A DNA stretch of 64,000 bases from Bathynomus jamesi (Eukaryota; Arthropoda; Malacostraca; Isopoda; Cirolanidae). Where the stretch lies: positions 53,501-117,500 of the forward strand of contig JAJOZX010002702.1 of the NCBI GenBank assembly GCA_023014485.1. The letters run 5' to 3'. Each line of letters starts with the position of its first letter. The first letter of the stretch is position 1. A program made the translations under genes and the position numbers. The notes under the pieces were generated by a model. It did not search any database. It was not told where the DNA came from and saw only the letters and a program-made list of their open reading frames with translations. Of this stretch, positions 22,855 through 33,768 are shown piece by piece.

Positions 22855-23212
22855 CAGGGTGTCCCAATGTCCCATAAGTCTGGAACTATAGGGTAAAATA
22901 AGTAATTCATGTTTTTCCATTTATGCAAGTGCCCATGATGTCTTTGAGTAAGGAAGAACGCATCCAGGTAATTCTGCTCATAGGAAATCGGATTCAGAGG
23001 GAGGCCGCTGAGGAATTTAACAGATTGCATCCGGACCGCGCGCCGATAACACACATCTGTGTCGGCAAACTTGTAGCAAAGTTCAGGGAAACGGGATCCA
23101 TAGGAGATAAACCACGCAGTGGACCTCCGAGGACATCCACCGACGATAACCCAGCCACTACCATACTCGCTCATTTCACAAACAGTCCCCAAAAGTCTCT
23201 TCGGCGGTTTTT
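22855..23212 (+). pseudogene. Mariner 5' fragment of the same family as 18787-22754
   Basis: The TIR CAGGGTGTCCCAATGTCCCA duplicates part of itself (TGTCCC twice). The frame from 22923 (MQVPMMSLSKEERIQV...) gives the paired helix-turn-helix N-terminus with REAAEEFNRLHPDRAP and KPRSGPPRTSTDD. It is intact for about 97 codons and then breaks into an (AT)n tract at 23213. The catalytic domain is absent. Confidence 0.85.
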
Positions 23213-23229
23213 TATATATATATATATAT

Positions 23230-23492
23230 GAATAGAAACGACATAAGTGTTAAGGAACGTTTCCGCACACGAGGAGGAGAGATAACGAATAATGAAAAAT
23301 GAGGCGAACCGCCCGGGAATCGAACCCAGGGCCTTCCAATTGCCGGTTGGATGCTCTACCATTATGCTACGGACCTCACTCAATCACAAATCGAAATTCT
23401 CCCACATAGGGCAGAAACCAATGCCCTGAGAGGGCACCCTCGCAAATCGTGAATATGCGCATATAACTGCAATGACCGCGCAGTATATAAAT
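23230..23492 (-). repeat. tRNA-derived SINE-like unit, subfamily 2, tandem copy 1
   Basis: The minus strand shows a tRNA-like fold: GAGGTCC...CGCCTC acceptor, A box TAGCATAATGGTAGAGC, stem TCCAA/TTGGA with loop CCGGCAA, B box GGTTCGATTCC. The head carries CCCTCTCAGGGCATTGG, related to the units at 11781-12294. Confidence 0.85.
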
Positions 23493-23726
23493 GAATAGAA
23501 ACGACATAAGTGTTAAGGAACGTTTCCGCACACGAGGAGGAGAGATAACGAATAATGAAAAATGAGGCGAACCGCCCGGGAATCGAACCCAGGGCCTTCC
23601 AATTGCCGGTTGGATGCTCTACCATTATGCTACGGACCTCACTCAATCACAAATCGAAATTCTCCCACATAGGGCAGAAACCAATGCCCTGAGAGGGCAC
23701 CCTCGCAAATCGTGAATATGCGCAGG
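23493..23726 (-). repeat. tRNA-derived SINE-like unit, subfamily 2, tandem copy 2
   Basis: It is essentially identical to 23230-23462 and starts 263 bp later, so the duplication is recent. Only the inter-unit spacer ATAACTGCAATGACCGCGC is missing at its end. Confidence 0.9.
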
Positions 23727-23906
23727 TCCGTAGCATAATGGTAGAGCATCCAACCGGCAATTGGAAGGCCCTGGGTTCGATTCCCGGGCGGTTCGCCTCA
23801 TTTTTCATTATTCGTTATCTCTCCTCCTCGTGTGCGGAAACGTTCCTTAACACTTATGTCGTTTCTATTCATTTATATACTGCGCGGTCATTGCAGTTAT
23901 ATGCAT
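23727..23906 (+). repeat. tRNA-derived SINE-like unit, inverted copy
   Basis: The tRNA-like part and tail of the same unit in plus orientation (GGTCCGTAGCATAATGG onward). It starts inside the tRNA region and so lacks the head. Together with 23493-23726 it makes an inverted pair that could form a long hairpin. Confidence 0.85.
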
Positions 23907-24004
23907 ATTTATATATATATATATATATAATAGTGAGATCTATATACTTTGGCTAAAATTTTACAGCACATCACATCACATCTCCGAAATTACATCCCTA
24001 TATA

Positions 24005-24629
24005 CAGGGTGTCCCAGAATTAACTATCTATTTCAATGAAATCGGACAAATTTTTTAAAAACACACTTTGATTTATGTTTATCATGTTTGATGTGTTAAA
24101 AATGTATAAATTTCTAAATTTTTTTCATAATTTTATTTTCATAATTTTTTCATTATCTGGTCCAATGAAAGACCGTCTGAAGTCATAGAATGGCAAAGAG
24201 ACTCTCCAAAAGTTAACGTGTGGCTTGGGATGACCAAATCCAAAATTTATGGCCCATTCTTCTTTGCGGAAGCAACTGTAACAGGTACCGTCTACCTTGA
24301 TATGCTTCAGCAGTTTCTCGAACCACAGCTTCTTGATGATGGCATTCTTGATAATGTTGTGTTTCAACAAGATGGAGCACCATAAATTTTGGATTTGGTC
24401 ATTCCAAGCCACACGTTAACTTTTGGAGAGTCTCTTTGCCATTCTATGACTTCAGACGGTCTTTCATTGGACCAGATAATGAAAAAATTATGAAAATAAA
24501 ATTATGAAAAAAATTTAGAAATTTATACATTTTTAACACATATTAAACATGATAAACATAAATAAAAGTGTGTTTTTAAAAAATTTGTCCGATTTCGTTG
24601 AAATAGATAGTTAATTCTGGGACACCCTG
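24005..24629 (+). mobile_element. Snap-back mariner derivative (long inverted arms)
   Basis: It runs from CAGGGTGTCCCAGAATTAAC to its inverse, flanked by TA (24003-24004, 24630-24631). The arms 24005-24252 and 24380-24629 are inverted copies of about 250 bp with few mismatches. The left arm runs into transposase sequence and the 127-bp loop continues it (KSKIYGPFFFAEATVTG, then DNVVFQQDGAP, the second catalytic D). The right arm is an inverted copy of the left, not the real 3' end. Confidence 0.9.
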
Positions 24630-24789
24630 TATAACAAGTTATAAAGTCAAAATCAAAATGCCCAGAACTACTGAATGGGTATATCCCTCTCTCTGATTGG
24701 TCAGGTCACAAGATACTCTGAATGCCTAATTGAAAAACTAAAACTTTTATTCTCTCTCCCCCTCATTAATTATATTATTGTTTCTTTTC

Positions 24790-25005
24790 CTTAATTACTG
24801 ATTAATTTATTGGTAATTATACTTTATTTTCAATTATTAATTAATTATTGATAATTATTCTTTATTTTCAATTATTAATTAATTATTGATAATTATTCTT
24901 TATTTTCAATTATTAATTAATTATTGGTAATTATTCTTTATTTTTCAATTATTAATTAATTATTGGATTTATTCTTTATTTTCAATTATTAATTAATTAG
25001 TAATT
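24790..25005. repeat. AT-rich minisatellite, about 42-47 bp unit x5
   Basis: Repeats of TTAATTATTGATAATTATTC followed by TTTATTTTCAATTATTAA, with small changes between copies. Confidence 0.85.
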
Positions 25006-25392
25006 ATTAGTAAATAATAACCCATAGAGCACAAGTTATCTTTGCGATATCCACTTCTTTACTGTCTTTTGTCTATAATATCCATATCCACTTTTGGATT
25101 TTTCTGTTAGCTGATAGGTTTCCTTTTATGGATATTTTTTAGATAACTAAAAATACATCCATAGTTCATCCGCACCAATATCCATTAAACATCTACTAGA
25201 AATCGTATCCATTGTATCTTTATATGGATATCCTGTCAATATAAAATTGTTGAAAAAAGATATTGAAAAAATAAAGAAATATATCCACGTTGTAAGCATA
25301 AAGTACCCAGAATTCATCCATTTTTTACCCATCAAGATCTACTCATTTTAAATGCAAAAAACTTCACTTTTTTCTACGTGAAGGTCAAAATA

Positions 25393-25793
25393 TGAAAATA
25401 AAAACCCACTCTAATAGACAGAGTTTATTTCCACAACAGTTTTCGATGCCCACTGGCATCCTCCTCGGGTGGATACAGAAAAACGAATGAACCAAAACAA
25501 GAGGGAAAACAGTCCAGGGACCGACCGTTAAGAAATTCGCACCTAGGTTAGATCCCATTCTCCCGACACCGGAAGGGCATTTTCATTAAATGGGGTCCCT
25601 TTAATGAAAATGCCCTTCCGGTGTCGGGAGAATGGGATCTAACCTAGGTGCGAATTTCTTAACGGTCGGTCCCTGGACTGTTTTTCCCTCTTGTTTTGGT
25701 TCATTCGTTTTTCTGTATCCATCCGAGGAGGATGCCAGTGGGCATCGAAACTGTTGTGGAAATAAACTCTATTAGAGTGGGTTTTTATTTTCA
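25393..25793. mobile_element. Near-perfect 401-bp palindrome with Penelope-like sequence
   Basis: Arms 25393-25590 and 25600-25793 are inverted copies with only a few differences around a 9-base loop. Each arm contains GAGGAGGATGCCAGTGGGCA then TCGAAA and TGGAAATAAACTC. This is the type of sequence found at the ends of Penelope-like elements and it fits a hammerhead-like core (see findings). The high identity indicates a young insertion or gene conversion between arms. Confidence 0.75.
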
Positions 25794-26081
25794 TCTACTC
25801 ATTTGTTTAATATCTTTGCACTATCTAAGGAGGAAGATACTGTAATGGCATATCCTTTCAGGACTTTCGGTATCCATTATCCATGTTATAGACACCTTTG
25901 GGATATCTAATAAAGTTTTGGCAATTTCTGGATATCAGTTCAGCATAAGGTAAATAGTTATAAAAGGATATCGAATAAATAAAAGGCATCCGTGCTTTAT
26001 ACATAAGGTACCCAGCATTCATCCATTTCTTATCCGCCGGTACCAGTTCATCTATTAAACATTCATTAAAATATACTTATA

Positions 26082-26186
26082 CAGGGTGAGCGAAAAGTCC
26101 CTGTGCACCTGTTCCACTTCCAACACAGTGCAGGTACAGGTTCACTACACTTTTTGCAGGTGCACAGGGACTTTTCGCTCACCCTG
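26082..26186. mobile_element. 105-bp mariner-like MITE
   Basis: The ends CAGGGTGAGCGAAAAGTCCC and the reverse complement of GGGACTTTTCGCTCACCCTG match perfectly, extending to TGCACCTG. TA lies on both sides. Confidence 0.9.
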
Positions 26187-26528
26187 TATTATCATTTTGT
26201 TATACCATATAGACAGCTCTTAAATAAAGATAAATCCACTTCCTGATATTTTGTGGATATACCTTCATCATACGACGACGGTTATAAAACGATATGAAAT
26301 GGATAACTAGAGTGTATCTATGTTTACCTCAAAAGATACCCAGAAGTCATACATTTTTTTATGTATTGAAATTCATCTATCTGTTAAATATCCTAGCGCT
26401 GTCTAAAGAGGAAGATACTGAGGTATTCATAGTTATCCATTGTTCATATTATGTTGACAGCTTTGGGAAATCTAATGAAGGCCTATCCACTTCTGGATAT
26501 ATGTGAATAACCTTTCAGCATATGACAA

Positions 26529-26994
26529 TCTATACTATAATAAGAGAGCTGTCCGTCTGTCCGTCCGTCCGTCTGTCCGTCCGTCCGTCACACTTTCAAA
26601 ATTGTGAGAAAAAATTGAGAAAAAATTCAGAAATTGTATTACGGGCGGCAATGTGAAGCTCAAGATTTTCATGACTGTGTTCTTTTCTGTAGTTTAGCCT
26701 GTCTGTTTGTCTGTTTGTGAAATTTATCCAGGGCAGTAATGGGGGAAGGGTGGGGTGGGGGTAATGGGGGAAGGGTGGGGGTGGGGGTAATGGGGGATGG
26801 GTGGGGTAACGGGGAGGGGTGGGGGTAATGGGGGAGGGGCTTAGCCCCAAGTTGCATGAATGGGGTGAGGAGGTTTTGGGAGATACCAGATTCAGAAATG
26901 TTGACACAATGTGAAGCTCGAAATTTTCACGGCTGCGTTCTTTTCTGTAGTTTAGCCTGTCTAACCGTCAGCGAAGCGACGGGAACTGTACTAG
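26529..26994 (+). mobile_element. Non-autonomous Helitron
   Basis: It starts TCTATACTATAATAAGAG directly after A and ends CTAG directly before T, the Helitron A^T target rule. Twelve bases before the end is the hairpin CCGTC-AGCGAAGC-GACGG (26965-26982), the canonical 3' subterminal hairpin. The middle holds a G-rich minisatellite (GGGTGGGGGTAATGGGGGA). No Rep/helicase ORF. A second copy lies at 41818-44625. Confidence 0.95.
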
Positions 26995-27424
26995 TAGATA
27001 TAAAGCGATATCAACCAGATAATTATAATGGATTTATGTTATATCCATGAGATCCCCAGATTGTTTTTTACGCCCATAAGCAATTCATCCAATAAATGTA
27101 GCGGAAAATAGTGAAGTATCTTTATGATATCCTTCTGTCATGATATAGGCCTATGGACAGCTTTTAGATGTCTGATAAAGATATATCCATTTCTGAATAT
27201 TTACGGATATTTGTTTGGTTTAAATCACTGTTTTAAAAAGATGTCAAACAAATATTTAAAACGTATGTATGCTGTATTCACAAGATACCCAGAATCCATC
27301 CATATCTTACATACCCGTACCAAAACATCCGCTAAATATCTTGGCGACATCTACAGTCAAAGATTGTAAAGTAGCATTATTTTATCCTTCTATTATTATT
27401 ATAATATATATGTAATGTAATGAC

Positions 27425-27632
27425 GGGGTTCTTTCACCCCCTTCGCAACATCTGAGGTCATATAACGGAGGGAACCTAAAGCTTTACGTATGATCCGAAC
27501 CACGGGTAGCTACCTAATCTGGAGGCAGAGAACGGTCTCCCATCCAGCTACTACCAGACCCAATGTCACTAATTTCACTGATCAATGGGAAGTGGTGTTA
27601 CGAGTTACGACACTGGTCAATGGTCATAACGT
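27425..27632 (-). repeat. 5S rRNA-derived SINE
   Basis: On the minus strand: TCGTAACTCGTAACACCACT, then TTGATCAGTGAAATTAGTGAC, GGTCTGGTAGTAGCTGGATG, GGGAGACCG, and the common tail with TATGACCTCAGATGTTGC. The order is the same as 15005-15236. It lies within the old tandem array. Confidence 0.85.
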
Positions 27633-28159
27633 AGCCCTTTCATACGTATATGTGTAGGTTAGATATCTGATGAAGAGATATATATTTCCTGATATTGTAT
27701 GGATATCCCTCCAGTTTAAGGCAATTGTTAAAAGATATCGAATGGATAATTAACACATATTCATCCATTTTTTGTATATCCAATTTCATTTATCTACTAA
27801 ATATCTTGAAGTTATCTACAGCTGAAGATTCTGAATTATCAGTTTGTCATAGTTTGCACACACATGCAAGTTTTAGATGAACGTCACATAAGGTAGAATG
27901 TTGGCATTAAAATTAAGAAATCTATGGTTACTCCTGAAAAATAATTCTCTTACTGTTGTTTTCCATTTTGTGAAGAAACGCCTCACCCACATCGTCGCTT
28001 TCACTGGTTATTGTCAAAGTAACAGTGTTCAGCCGTTCTTTTAGAGGATCACCTGTCTTTTTATATATTATCGTGTTATCGTGCTCTGTGAGCTAAACTG
28101 TATCTCCCATTATCTAGTTTTACCTTTCATTCGGGGAGTCAGATAGAAGCAACCCAAAC

Positions 28160-28605
28160 TGTCGTCATGCACATATTTACGTACCTGTCACCCATTACCC
28201 TTCATCCACATTCTCCATGCATTCCTTTTTCACGCTAATTTTCTACTCAGTCTTCCTTTCTTACGTCTGCCATGGCACTCATTCATGTATAACTTCTTTA
28301 TTACACTCCTTATACATTCTCTCCACGTGTCCAAAACACCTCTACAACTCTACAAACTCTCATTCATTGTTCCTTCCAGAGACTTGTCCACGTCGCATCT
28401 TCTTTTCATTCTTCACTCTGTCAATTCTTCTTACTCTTAAAATACACTTTGCCTTATCTTCTGCACCCTACGTTCATGGTTTCACCTCTGTACAACAAAA
28501 TTGGAATGAGCACACTTTTATGTATCGCGCATTCTTGTCTAATACCAGCCCTTATTTGAAACTATTAACTGGACACACTGATACATATCTGAACTCTCTG
28601 TAAAA
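28160..28605 (-). pseudogene. LINE 3' coding fragment (minus strand)
   Basis: The minus strand carries decayed words of a reverse transcriptase C-terminus: a SP-type LVLDKNARYI segment, RIDRVKNEE and FGHVERM. These are common in arthropod non-LTR elements (usual form RMDRVRNEEVRRR ... FGHVERM). Frameshifts and stops are frequent. It is the downstream part of the LINE whose endonuclease lies at 31240-31494, with the core RT lost or displaced by the element at 28684-30401. Confidence 0.6.
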
Positions 28606-29088
28606 ACTCTCGTAGATAGCTGGGGTTTTGCATGTATAATATTTGAATAAAAGCCTATCTATATATAATCGGTCCAAGCTCGCAAGTAAAAATGTTTGTT
28701 CAAAATTTTTTGTACAAGTTATTTAGGCCAGTGAGACTTTAATATTTACTTTAGCTTACGAGCCACTTAGATTTTAAGAGACGCTCACTGGCTTTGGATG
28801 TGAAACTAAAAATTTTGATGGCCGTGGTATCTTTGTAAAATTATAGTGTCTGGCTCTTCCTTGATTTCATAAAAGAGTATGAAATTTTGTACAAACGTGG
28901 ACTGACTAGATATAATAAGTAGGCTTTGTTTGAATAACATAATCTCATGCCTCTCTCAGAGTGATTCGAAGCATATTTTGAAAGTAAATCTTTTAAATAG
29001 CTGTGATTCCTTGTACAGCTATATAGTATTATACAGTAAAACACAAACACAGTATACTCAACTCCCTGGTAAAACATTACAGTATATA

Positions 29089-30067
29089 CAGGGTGTCCCA
29101 AAAAAAACTATATACTCTTTATAGCATCATATATTTTATAATTTAAAAAAAAACCAAACAATATATTGTTATAGCAATTGCCAATGAAAGGTAAATTAGT
29201 AATCTAAGTGATCAAAATGTTGTAGCGAGTTGTTTGTATATAAAATTTAATTAACTACGCCAAGTGCTCAAAATGTTCTCCGGCGGCATGAATGCACTTT
29301 CAATACAACAAAATCGTGTGGTCTGATGAAGCTACCTTCAAGCTGAATGGCACAGTAAATCGACACAACTGCAGGTACTGGTCACTTGATAATCCACACG
29401 TTTATGTGGATAAACATGTTAATTTACCAGGATTAACAGCATGGTGTGGTTTATCATCCACTCATCCAGGGGTTTGGTTGGACCATTTTTCTTTAATGGG
29501 ACAGTTACCGGTGCCGCATATCTCGACAGAAATTATACCCGCAGTTCGGAAGTTGTTTGGAAACGACGACTTTTACTTTCAACAAGATGGAGCCCCCCGT
29601 CATTATCATTGTGATGTCAGAAGGTACCTCGATGAAACGTTGCCTAACCGTTGTATAGGACGAAGAGGAAGCGTTGAGTATCCTCCACGTTCACCGGACT
29701 TGACTCCACTTGATTTTTACTTGTGGGGCTACCTGAAGGATGCAGTTTATGGTACAAGACCCGCAACACTCGAACACCTTAAGGATGCAATTAGGGAAAA
29801 GTGCGGGACCATCACAGCATCCACATTAGTCCATGTCTGCGAATCAGTTAGTCGACGCATTCAAAAGTGCATTCATGCCGCCGGAGAACATTTTGAGCAC
29901 TTGGCGTAGTTAATTAAATTTTATATGCAAACAACTCGCTATAACATTTTGATCACTTAGATTACTAATTTACCTTTCATTGGCAATTGCTATAACAATA
30001 TATTGTTTTTTTTTTAAATTATAAAATATATGATGCTATAAAGAGTATAGTTTTTTGGGACACCCTG
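29089..30067 (+). mobile_element. Snap-back mariner derivative with catalytic domain ORF
   Basis: TA-flanked, with ends CAGGGTGTCCCAAAAAAA. The left arm 29089-29300 is an inverted copy of 29864-30067, the true 3' end including the last codons. Thus the 5' half and N-terminal domain were replaced by an inverted 3' end. Confidence 0.92.
29292..29909 (+). pseudogene. Mariner transposase catalytic domain, N-terminus missing
   Basis: 205 codons are open. IVWSDEATFKLNG carries the first D, FYFQQDGAPRHYH the second and SPDLTPLDFYLWGYLK the third. Exactly 41 residues lie between the second and third D. The frame ends HAAGEHFEHLA, the usual family end. The nominal start at 29292 lies in the inverted arm, so the first residues are not native. 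There is no DNA-binding domain, so autonomous transposition is not expected, although the catalytic part looks undamaged. Confidence 0.85.
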
Positions 30068-30409
30068 TATATATCTGGGGTGGTTTGGTTCTTACTATGG
30101 ACAGAGATAACCTGGAAAGACCCTGGTGGCTTTGATTTATACTTATGCTTCTTGCGTTCTTCTTCAGGCCACGCTTGTACTATACAAAATTTCATACTCT
30201 TGCGAAATCAAGGAAAAGACAGTCAGACCATAAATTTACCAAAAAATACCACAGCTATCAAAATTATGAGCTTCATATTCAAAGCCAGCGAGATCAAATT
30301 TTTGAAGTTGCACTAAAAATGTAAGTGGCTTGTGAACTTAAGGTAAATATTAAAGTCTCACTGGTGTAAAAAATTTTGTTCAAGTTTTACTTTTACTTAT
30401 CTATCCCCC

Positions 30410-32215
30410 ATATTTAATTATTTTTCGATGTATCCCATCCACAGCTTTCAGCTTTCACTTTACCCACTTCCCAGCAGGTATTCTATCACGTGTCCTCACA
30501 CCGCCAAATTCCATCATATTTATACTTGCACTCCCCTCATCTCTTCTATCCTCAAGCTCGAAATATTCCTTCAATCTATTCCATAGAACCGCATCCGCTG
30601 CGAACATTTTTCCATTTTCATCCCTTACTCTCAAGCTTTCTTGGTTTTATTCCTGCACTTCCGCACTTTCATCCATCTTTCTATTCTCTATGTAATTCTC
30701 ATTCATTCTCCTTCCAAACTAATTATTTACACTGTTTCTTCTGTCGCACTAGTTTCTTCACACTTCTCTTGCTCACTTCATACACCCTCTTTCTTCTTCT
30801 TCGACTTTCTTCTATATCACAATTACCCTTGCGCACACAACATCCATTTCCTCCTTTTATTCTCAGATGCTGATGCAATCTTGGCATCCCACCGCACTGT
30901 TGCCCTCTTCTTCGCACCGGTAGTAGCAACCTCTAACACACACCTTGCATTCCTAATCAGACATTCTAGTACACATTCCCTATCTTTCTCATATCCATTT
31001 GTTCTGCATCTTTTACGCTCAATTCTTCATTTACTCTTATACTCATCCGCTACCTCTCTCACCATTAACTTTCCTACTTTAATTCTTTCGTGACACACCT
31101 TTTTTCCATTCACGCTCTTTCATTCTTCATACAACTTCACTTTACGCAACTATCATGTGAGCAGAAAGAGAGACCCATTCATACCATGCACTACACGTGC
31201 GTCACATATCTCTTTCAGTATATTTCGTTTCACAAACACTCAGTCGATCAAACTTTTCTCACCATGTCTATTGTTTGTTCTACACCAAGTATATTTATGT
31301 ACTCCCTTATGTTCAAAGAAGGAATTCGTTACACACAGCTTCCTCTCGTTGCATAACTCTTTCAGCCTACACCCATTACCATTCAATACTGGTCCACTTT
31401 GTTTCCCCAATACATTCTCCGGACCCATGCCAATTTTTTCATTCATGTTTCCTATTACAAACATTATGTAACGATCAGACACCATTCCGATCACATTATC
31501 AAGCTCTCTCTAGAAGCTTTTGCTCATCATCACTTATCATCACATGCCTTATATCTAACTACAACCGCCATTTTCATTCCCACAAACTTAAATTTCACTC
31601 GCACAATAACGGAAATTGACGTACAAGACGTCTTTCATCACTTCATACTATATACAGGGTGTACATAAAGTCGTCGTCGTCTATCAACATGATGGTGCTC
31701 CTTGTCACTATGCCAAAATTGTTCAGGATTATCTAAATGGACGTTTTCCAAATCGCTGGATCGGACGCGGAAGCAACAGACCTTGGCCAGCGAGATCATC
31801 AGATTTAACCCCTTTAGAGTTCTTTGCATGGGGCTTTATCAAATCGCCCGTCTATCAGACGAAGATTACGAGTCTTGAAAACTTACGTACACGTATACGA
31901 ACTGCTGCAGATAACATAACCCCGCAAATGCTCCAGAATGTGTTTAGAAATGCTGCGGAACGATTTGAGCTGTGCAGAGATACTGATGGGCGTCACGTCG
32001 AATCCTACTCTTAATTATTTAATAAATGTTACCACTTTATCATTTTATGATTGAATTCCATATAATTTCCAAGTGCTTCACAAAAATAGATCCTGACTTT
32101 ATGTACACCCTGTATAATTCATCAACAGGCTCACACCTTTTCTTCTCGCCCTCTCGCTCTCACCCCCGCTATTTACACATTCTACGTCCTTTCATCTTAT
32201 TAACTTAATCGATCA
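30410..32215 (-). pseudogene. LINE endonuclease and linker region (minus strand)
   Basis: Minus-strand frames give an AP-endonuclease end at 31494-31240: VIGNMNEKIG (usual form GDFNARVG), NGCRLKELCNERKLCVTNSF, FEHKGVHKYTWC and a final SLID. Further on, 30929-30723 reads RRKRVYEVSKRSVKKLVRQK, the basic linker before the RT. The strand is purine-rich, so the plus strand looks CT-rich. A mariner (31655-32112) interrupts the 5' part. The RT core is missing or displaced; the 3' part lies at 28160-28605. Confidence 0.7.
31655..32112 (+). mobile_element. Mariner deletion derivative
   Basis: Ends CAGGGTGTACATAAAGTC and inverse, TA-flanked. The 5' end is joined almost directly to the last third of the transposase: VYQHDGAPCHYAK, WIGRG, SSDLTPLEFFAWG and a C-terminus ending near 32014. 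The third catalytic position, 41 residues after the second D, is E where related copies have D. The first D is deleted. Confidence 0.88.
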
Positions 32216-32791
32216 AATTTATTGTAATATTTTCTCTAAGTTTTAATCGGATTCTTACCAATGTAATTAATTATATAATTGAATTCTATTTAAAATCACC
32301 GAAATATTGAATAATTTAATGGTGACCATTTTTAATTATTTATTATCCTACTCAAATTTACAGTTCACTTAAAATCTAAATTTATTAGGTTTGAATTGGA
32401 TCATGAGTCAACATAAAGAACATCTCATAATAAATTTAACAACTGTTGTATACTTTTGACTTTATAGTTTTTTTTCTAGTGGGAGTAAACGTTAAAAAGC
32501 TTTATTTTAATTCTTTCTCAGACTAAATCTCAACTAGCGATACTAACTTTTTTCACCCATTTCTTCCAAGGAGAAGATGTACAAGCGTTTAGTTTTAATT
32601 TTAGTTTACACTGTTGAAATGAAGTAGTTGAAATTGCAGTTTTTTTCTCTGTAACTTTTTGCTTTTATATTTTATGCAAGCAACTTTTTCGGTTTTAATA
32701 AATACATTTTTCAGAGGCTTTTTCAAATTCCTAAAATCTATTTTAGTTATTGTTTCAAAAAAGAAAAAAAAATGTACGAGTATATGTTGTA

Positions 32792-32868
32792 CAGGGTGAT
32801 CCATTTAAAACTATACCCAAATTAAAAGTAGTACGGTTCAGTAGTACGGTTTTAAATGGATCACCCGG
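32792..32868. mobile_element. 77-bp mariner-like MITE
   Basis: CAGGGTGATCCATTTAAAAC and the inverse of TTTTAAATGGATCACCCGG, TA-flanked. A short direct repeat AGTAGTACGGTT lies in the middle. Confidence 0.85.
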
Positions 32869-33431
32869 TATATAGAGGTTTAATTAACTAGTTAATTTAA
32901 CAAAGAACTTTGTTTTTTTACAAACTAAAAATACAAATGCAAAAATGAGTCATTACTGGACAGTTACTCTGAAGACCCCCGGTTCGATCCTTCACTCGGA
33001 TTGGACTTTAAATTTCACCTTTAAAGGTGCCTCTTCCAGTTTCATTTTGGTGGAGTGATGCTTCAGAATCCAACAACAATTACAACGATAGATCGTTCTG
33101 TTACATCACTTGAGATGTTACGAGAGTGTGTAACGAGCTTACCCAAATGAAAATAAGTGATAAACACACTCGTAACCTAACCTTGCCCGAGTTAACGTAG
33201 CGGTTGTCTTGTTAAGAATTCGCTCGGTCACTTTTTATGTAATCCCGCACCATATCACAGAATTACCGAAAGTAGGCTATACAGAACAAGCATTTATTTC
33301 GTGGAGGTGAAGTTCCTCCTGAGAGTCCAAATCAATGATTATTTTGTGAAAATGAAAAGTTTTTGTTTGGCAGACCATAGTCCATATGACAAATATTAAT
33401 AATACAATGACAATTCACATACTAAGGATAG

Positions 33432-33487
<56 letters not shown>

Positions 33488-33698
33488 CCACATGATCTTT
33501 AAGTTAATGAATTTATAAAGTAAGAGACAGCCATGCTTAATCTTAAGCTTCAAATAACGATGTGATTTTACCAAATAAATATAAAACTTATCGCAATAAT
33601 CTTAACCTTAATAGGAAATTACGTCCTCTGTTCTCCGAAAATATTCACCACTTCATATTTTCTAAGAAGAGGAGATATAACTTCCTAAGTTTAATGTA
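32869..33698. other. No gene; possible SINE trace and AT tract
   Basis: CCCCGGTTCGATCC at about 32979 looks like a pol III B box followed by a shared-looking GGTGGAGTGATGC body, but I see no clear A box. An (AT)n tract occupies 33433-33483. Nothing else is supported. Confidence 0.5.
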
Positions 33699-33768
33699 CA
33701 GGGTGTCCATACATTATCTTTAAAAATTCAGTTCAATTTGAATTTGTAAAGAATTTATAGACAACCTG
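33699..33768. mobile_element. Short mariner-like MITE
   Basis: The left end CAGGGTGTCCATACATTATC and the inverted right end CAGGTTGTCTATAAATTCTT agree for most of 24 bp. TA is on both sides. The centre TTCAATTTGAA is palindromic. Confidence 0.65.

Larger units (their letters stand above)
25006..27890. repeat. Old, diverged ATATCC-rich tandem array
   Basis: Modules recur every roughly 270-300 bp: GATA(C/T)CCAGAATTCATCCA, TATTAAATATC, GAGGAAGATACTG, GGGATATCTAATAAAG, TCC(A/T)CTTCTGGATAT. The array is interrupted by a palindrome (25393-25793), a MITE (26082-26186), a Helitron (26529-26994) and a SINE (27425-27632). Small frames inside are not genes. The divergence is too high to give a precise unit by eye. 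Confidence 0.65.
28684..30401. mobile_element. Unclassified element with about 200-bp diverged TIRs
   Basis: 28684-28885 and 30165-30401 are inverted copies sharing CCAGTGAGACTTTAATATTTAC, GAGCCACTTA, GCTGGCTTTG and AGAGTATGAAATTTTGTA. The interior is largely taken up by a later mariner (29089-30067). Nothing coding of its own remains, so the superfamily is undetermined. It sits between two parts of a minus-strand LINE. Confidence 0.7.

Noticed and set aside
23171..23956. Three near-identical frames reading VEHPTGNWKALGSIPGRF
   Set aside because: They are conceptual translations of the tRNA-like part of the SINE units, one on the opposite strand, not proteins.
26596..26907. Proline-rich minus-strand protein
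   Set aside because: It is the translation of the G-rich minisatellite inside the Helitron.
28217..31668. Plus-strand S/F/H-rich frames
   Set aside because: The region is CT-rich because it is the antisense of a purine-rich LINE; meaningful motifs are on the minus strand.
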